From positions 1 to 5,708 of the forward strand of contig PIXW01000015.1 in NCBI GenBank assembly GCA_003601535.1: a stretch of DNA of 5,708 nt, read 5' to 3'. This DNA is from ANME-2 cluster archaeon. Lineage in GTDB: Archaea; Halobacteriota; Methanosarcinia; Methanosarcinales; Methanogasteraceae. This document shows, one piece after another, positions 3,129 to 5,708 of this stretch (positions are counted from its first letter, which is position 1; each line of letters begins with the position of its first letter). The position numbers were made by a program, and so were the translations under genes. The notes below the pieces were generated by a model, which had not been told where the DNA came from, ran no database searches, and worked only from the letters and a program-made list of their open reading frames with translations.

Positions 3129-5708
3129 ATAATTCTATCGTGCCAACCGCCGCCTGTAGGATCATGAGGGCGTCGAGCGAGGTGATGCGGCTGTCGCGGT
3201 TCATGTCTGCCGCGGGGTCCCAGCCGCCGCTTGCCGCGAGCTGGAGCGCGATCGCGGCGTCCGCGGGGGTGAGGATGCCGTCGGAGTTAAGGTCGCCAAC
3301 AAGTTCACCAGCAGTCACCATGTAAATTAGTATTTCAATTGAATCCATGCTCATGGCGCCGTTACTATCTATTACAGTTAACACAATCGTATGGTTGCCG
3401 ATGGACAGGTTCGTTGTGTTAAGCATACTACCGTTTCCGATCAGACCGTCGACGCTCGATGTCCATGTGAGCGCATCTTCGGACAGTTCTCCATCCTCAA
3501 CGTCTGTACCATTTCCGGTAATTAACACCGGATAACCTTCCTCGAATGCAATTTGTGTCGGCGGATTTATTCTGCTTATTGGTTTATGATTGGTTTCGGT
3601 GGAGTTTGGATTTACGGTCAAATCGACTATCCCATCACCATCGCGGTCAATCTCCATGGTACGATCGGGATTGCTGCTGTTGTTTGTATTGATGCTGACC
3701 GCAGTTGTTTCGGTGATGGGCATGTTCAGATAGTATACAGTATTCATCGTCATATTCATCTGTTTTTCAAGTGTGAGATTGAACATTCCAGTAGTTGTGG
3801 CATTATCCACACAGAATGTGATGTTATCGTCCTGTGGTGTGTAGATGTTTATGATTTCAGGTTCCACATCTGGTCCCGAGTAGTATGAATTGGGTATTTC
3901 GAGGTCGATGCCACCTGTGGAGTTCACACCAACATGCCTGCCCTGCGAATCATACGCATGCAAGTTTCCAGGACACATAAGACTCCCACTAACTTTGTTT
4001 GCAGTTTGGTATGCATTCCACAGTTCAATTGCATTGGTACTAAATCTGGCATCTGTGACAGCAAAGCTATTCGCGTATTTTTCTCTCGTGATAGCACTAG
4101 CTTTTACTGCGTTAAGATCTCCGATAGAATTGGCAAGTTTCACCACGGTTAACGCATCAAAATCGATGACGCCGTATGTAGCTCCCTTTAACACTTCGTT
4201 GCACACACCATACATCTGCGATACAAAATCAGATCCGGGTTGCAGTTCGGATGTTAAAGTCATATAGGTCATTCCGTCAATGACTCCATATTTATAATTG
4301 TCATAATACATATTTGCTTCATGATACGTCCACAATCCCCCATCGTACGCCTCAAGGGTGTCGGCTGCCGTGTCCAGTTTCGAAGCGGAATGTTGCACAT
4401 TGATGATCGCATACGCCGATACTATATCTTTGAGGTTGGATGCACCGGGTGTTAAATCCTTCAATATCTTCTCTGATAATCCCATTGCAATCTCATGTCT
4501 GACAACACTGGCTGGTATTTCTGTTGTGATGCTTGTTCCGCCAGTCGATGCCAAAAGCACAAGTTTCCCGGTAAGATATGCACCAGCGTTCCTGGCCCAG
4601 AGTGCGAATTTTGCAAGAGATATCCAACCAGTAAACTCGTTCATAGACTCCTGAACGCGTCTCAATCCTGCTACTTCATCAGTAGTATCAGACCCGACCA
4701 TAGCTGCAACTGTCGCGGTCTTGGCAGCATGTTGGAAGGTTGTGAGGTCCGGAACTTTACCATCACTATCATATATCATCCATGAGATATAAGGATTTGA
4801 ATCATTTATGGTCAATATCGCTCTATATTTTTCGCTGTCTACCAGTACATCGTATTTCTCGCCATTGTTGAGTGTCCATCCTGGTATGTACTCCGGATTC
4901 GGCTGTACTGAAAATACCTCGTACGCATTCTCTCTATCAAGATTGTCGTACAGGTACGACCAGTGCTGGGTCGCCCATGCCGCGGTATATATATCGTACG
5001 AGCCAGCAGGTGCCCCGGGCTGAACCGTCCATCTCAATGTTTCTGTGGCGATCTCTCCCGGACTCAATGTAACTGGAATGTATGGGGCATCCCAGAAGGT
5101 ATCATCTGGATCGCGAACCGAATAACCAATATAAAAGGTGTGTTCGATTGTTCCTGTGTTTTTGGCAGTTACGGTAACCTCTACAGAATCACCCGGTTTG
5201 AATGAGCCAGACGGCATCACTGTTGAGGTGATCGTAGCGTTGATCACTGTTGTATCGAGGGTGCCCATGATGGGCGATGCACGTGTGGTTTCTGATACGA
5301 CGACATCGACCGGACTGAATGTGTATCCGGGTTTTGATGCGGTGAGTGTATAACTGCCATCTGCCACGCCTGAAAATGAATAATAACCATTTGTGCCTGT
5401 TTGGGCGATTTTTCCGGTTCCAACAAGTGTTACGGTTGCATTCTCGATTCCGTCATTGGTGCTGCTTGATAATACCTTGCCGTCGAGTATGGGGGTGTAA
5501 GTGATGGTTATCGTTTTTGTCCGGCTGCCTCCAGTGGTATTCGTCGCAACCACCGTGATCGTGTTCTCGCCTTTGGTGAGCGTGACATCTTTGCTCCATG
5601 TGCTCCAGTCCGCAGCCCCGTCTGCAAGCACACCGTTCACCGTGACCGATGCGATGCCTGATGAGTCGGATGCTGTGCCCGTGATGGTGGTGGTGGGTGT
5701 GTGGGTGG
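3127..5708 (-). CDS. Multidomain surface/secreted protein with C-terminal dockerin-like domain (5' end outside window)
   Basis: The last 859 codons are visible. Residues are counted from the GTG at 5638-5640, which is probably internal because the frame stays open to the window edge (ITGTASDSSGIASVTV). The order is: an Ig-like segment (to 50); a carboxypeptidase-regulatory-like beta domain (about 51-125, NGYYSFSGVADGSYTL); a CARDB-like domain (about 131-245, FKPGDSVEVTVTAKNTG); an uncharacterised helix-rich region (about 250-550); a beta region starting CPGNLHAYDSQGRHVG (about 556); a calcium-type loop DRDGDG (665-670); an Ig/PKD-like domain (about 690-773); and a dockerin-like pair (781-837). 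The latter has loops DLNSDGILTPAD and DMNRDSRITSLD, with ligands at D783, N785, D787, D794 and D812, N814, D816, D823. Twelve N-x-S/T sequons occur between 606 and 751, fitting an S-layer-exposed glycoprotein. The signal peptide would lie outside. No catalytic motif was recognised. Confidence 0.9.
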   Translation of the reverse strand, partial: THTPTTTITGTASDSSGIASVTVNGVLADGAADWSTWSKDVTLTKGENTITVVATNTTGGSRTKTITITYTPILDGKVLSSSTNDGIENATVTLVGTGKIAQTGTNGYYSFSGVADGSYTLTASKPGYTFSPVDVVVSETTRASPIMGTLDTTVINATITSTVMPSGSFKPGDSVEVTVTAKNTGTIEHTFYIGYSVRDPDDTFWDAPYIPVTLSPGEIATETLRWTVQPGAPAGSYDIYTAAWATQHWSYLYDNLDRENAYEVFSVQPNPEYIPGWTLNNGEKYDVLVDSEKYRAILTINDSNPYISWMIYDSDGKVPDLTTFQHAAKTATVAAMVGSDTTDEVAGLRRVQESMNEFTGWISLAKFALWARNAGAYLTGKLVLLASTGGTSITTEIPASVVRHEIAMGLSEKILKDLTPGASNLKDIVSAYAIINVQHSASKLDTAADTLEAYDGGLWTYHEANMYYDNYKYGVIDGMTYMTLTSELQPGSDFVSQMYGVCNEVLKGATYGVIDFDALTVVKLANSIGDLNAVKASAITREKYANSFAVTDARFSTNAIELWNAYQTANKVSGSLMCPGNLHAYDSQGRHVGVNSTGGIDLEIPNSYYSGPDVEPEIINIYTPQDDNITFCVDNATTTGMFNLTLEKQMNMTMNTVYYLNMPITETTAVSINTNNSSNPDRTMEIDRDGDGIVDLTVNPNSTETNHKPISRINPPTQIAFEEGYPVLITGNGTDVEDGELSEDALTWTSSVDGLIGNGSMLNTTNLSIGNHTIVLTVIDSNGAMSMDSIEILIYMVTAGELVGDLNSDGILTPADAAIALQLAASGGWDPAADMNRDSRITSLDALMILQAAVGTIEL

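Noticed and set aside
3553..3888. Several plus-strand open frames of 60-125 residues within 3300-5350
   Set aside because: All lie antisense to the long continuous surface protein frame, whose domains are clear, and none has family motifs.

Overview
The window looks like an accessory, partly decayed stretch of a methanogen- or ANME-related euryarchaeal genome. The reasons are GGTG-type Shine-Dalgarno sequences a few bases before starts, archaeal TATA-like boxes, RelE-type and DUF4258/DUF2283-type small modules of the kind common in archaea, remnants of archaeal winged-helix (HTH_34-like) regulators and an S9 peptidase, and a large sequon-rich surface protein ending in a dockerin-like domain. 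The assignment is from protein style only; no RNA marker is present.

Left part (1-1060, minus strand): the start of an intact LolD/MacB-type ABC ATPase runs off the left edge. Its promoter region carries a perfect 18-bp palindrome and a related second half-palindrome. Upstream of it lies a row of fossils: the C-terminal end of a winged-helix regulator (about 375-510), the C-terminal end of an S9 peptidase with three frameshifts (561-821), and the core plus C-terminus of another winged-helix regulator (819-1060).

Middle (1060-2100): an intact plus-strand RelE-type toxin-antitoxin pair (1245-1758) sits between two about 172-bp direct repeats (888-1059 and 1863-2038, about 96% identical). The repeats are two copies of the same dead regulator core on the minus strand. 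The right copy continues into N-terminal-like coding sequence and the left copy into the C-terminus, so the toxin-antitoxin segment looks inserted into, or trapped by duplication of, one regulator pseudogene.

Right-middle (2040-3126, minus strand): two strong inverted repeats, then an intact small acidic protein (2226-2441) coupled by an ATGA overlap to a DUF4258-like toxin gene that carries one frameshift. Before these lie an unexplained open stretch, a truncated DUF2283-like gene, and the frameshifted C-terminus of another DUF4258-like protein. This is a graveyard of small two-gene modules.

Right part (3127-5708, minus strand): the C-terminal 859 codons of a large secreted or surface protein with an Ig-like segment, a carboxypeptidase-regulatory-like domain, a CARDB-like domain, an uncharacterised helical region, a glycosylation-rich beta region and a C-terminal dockerin-like calcium-binding pair. 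No tRNA, rRNA, CRISPR array or intact transposase was seen.
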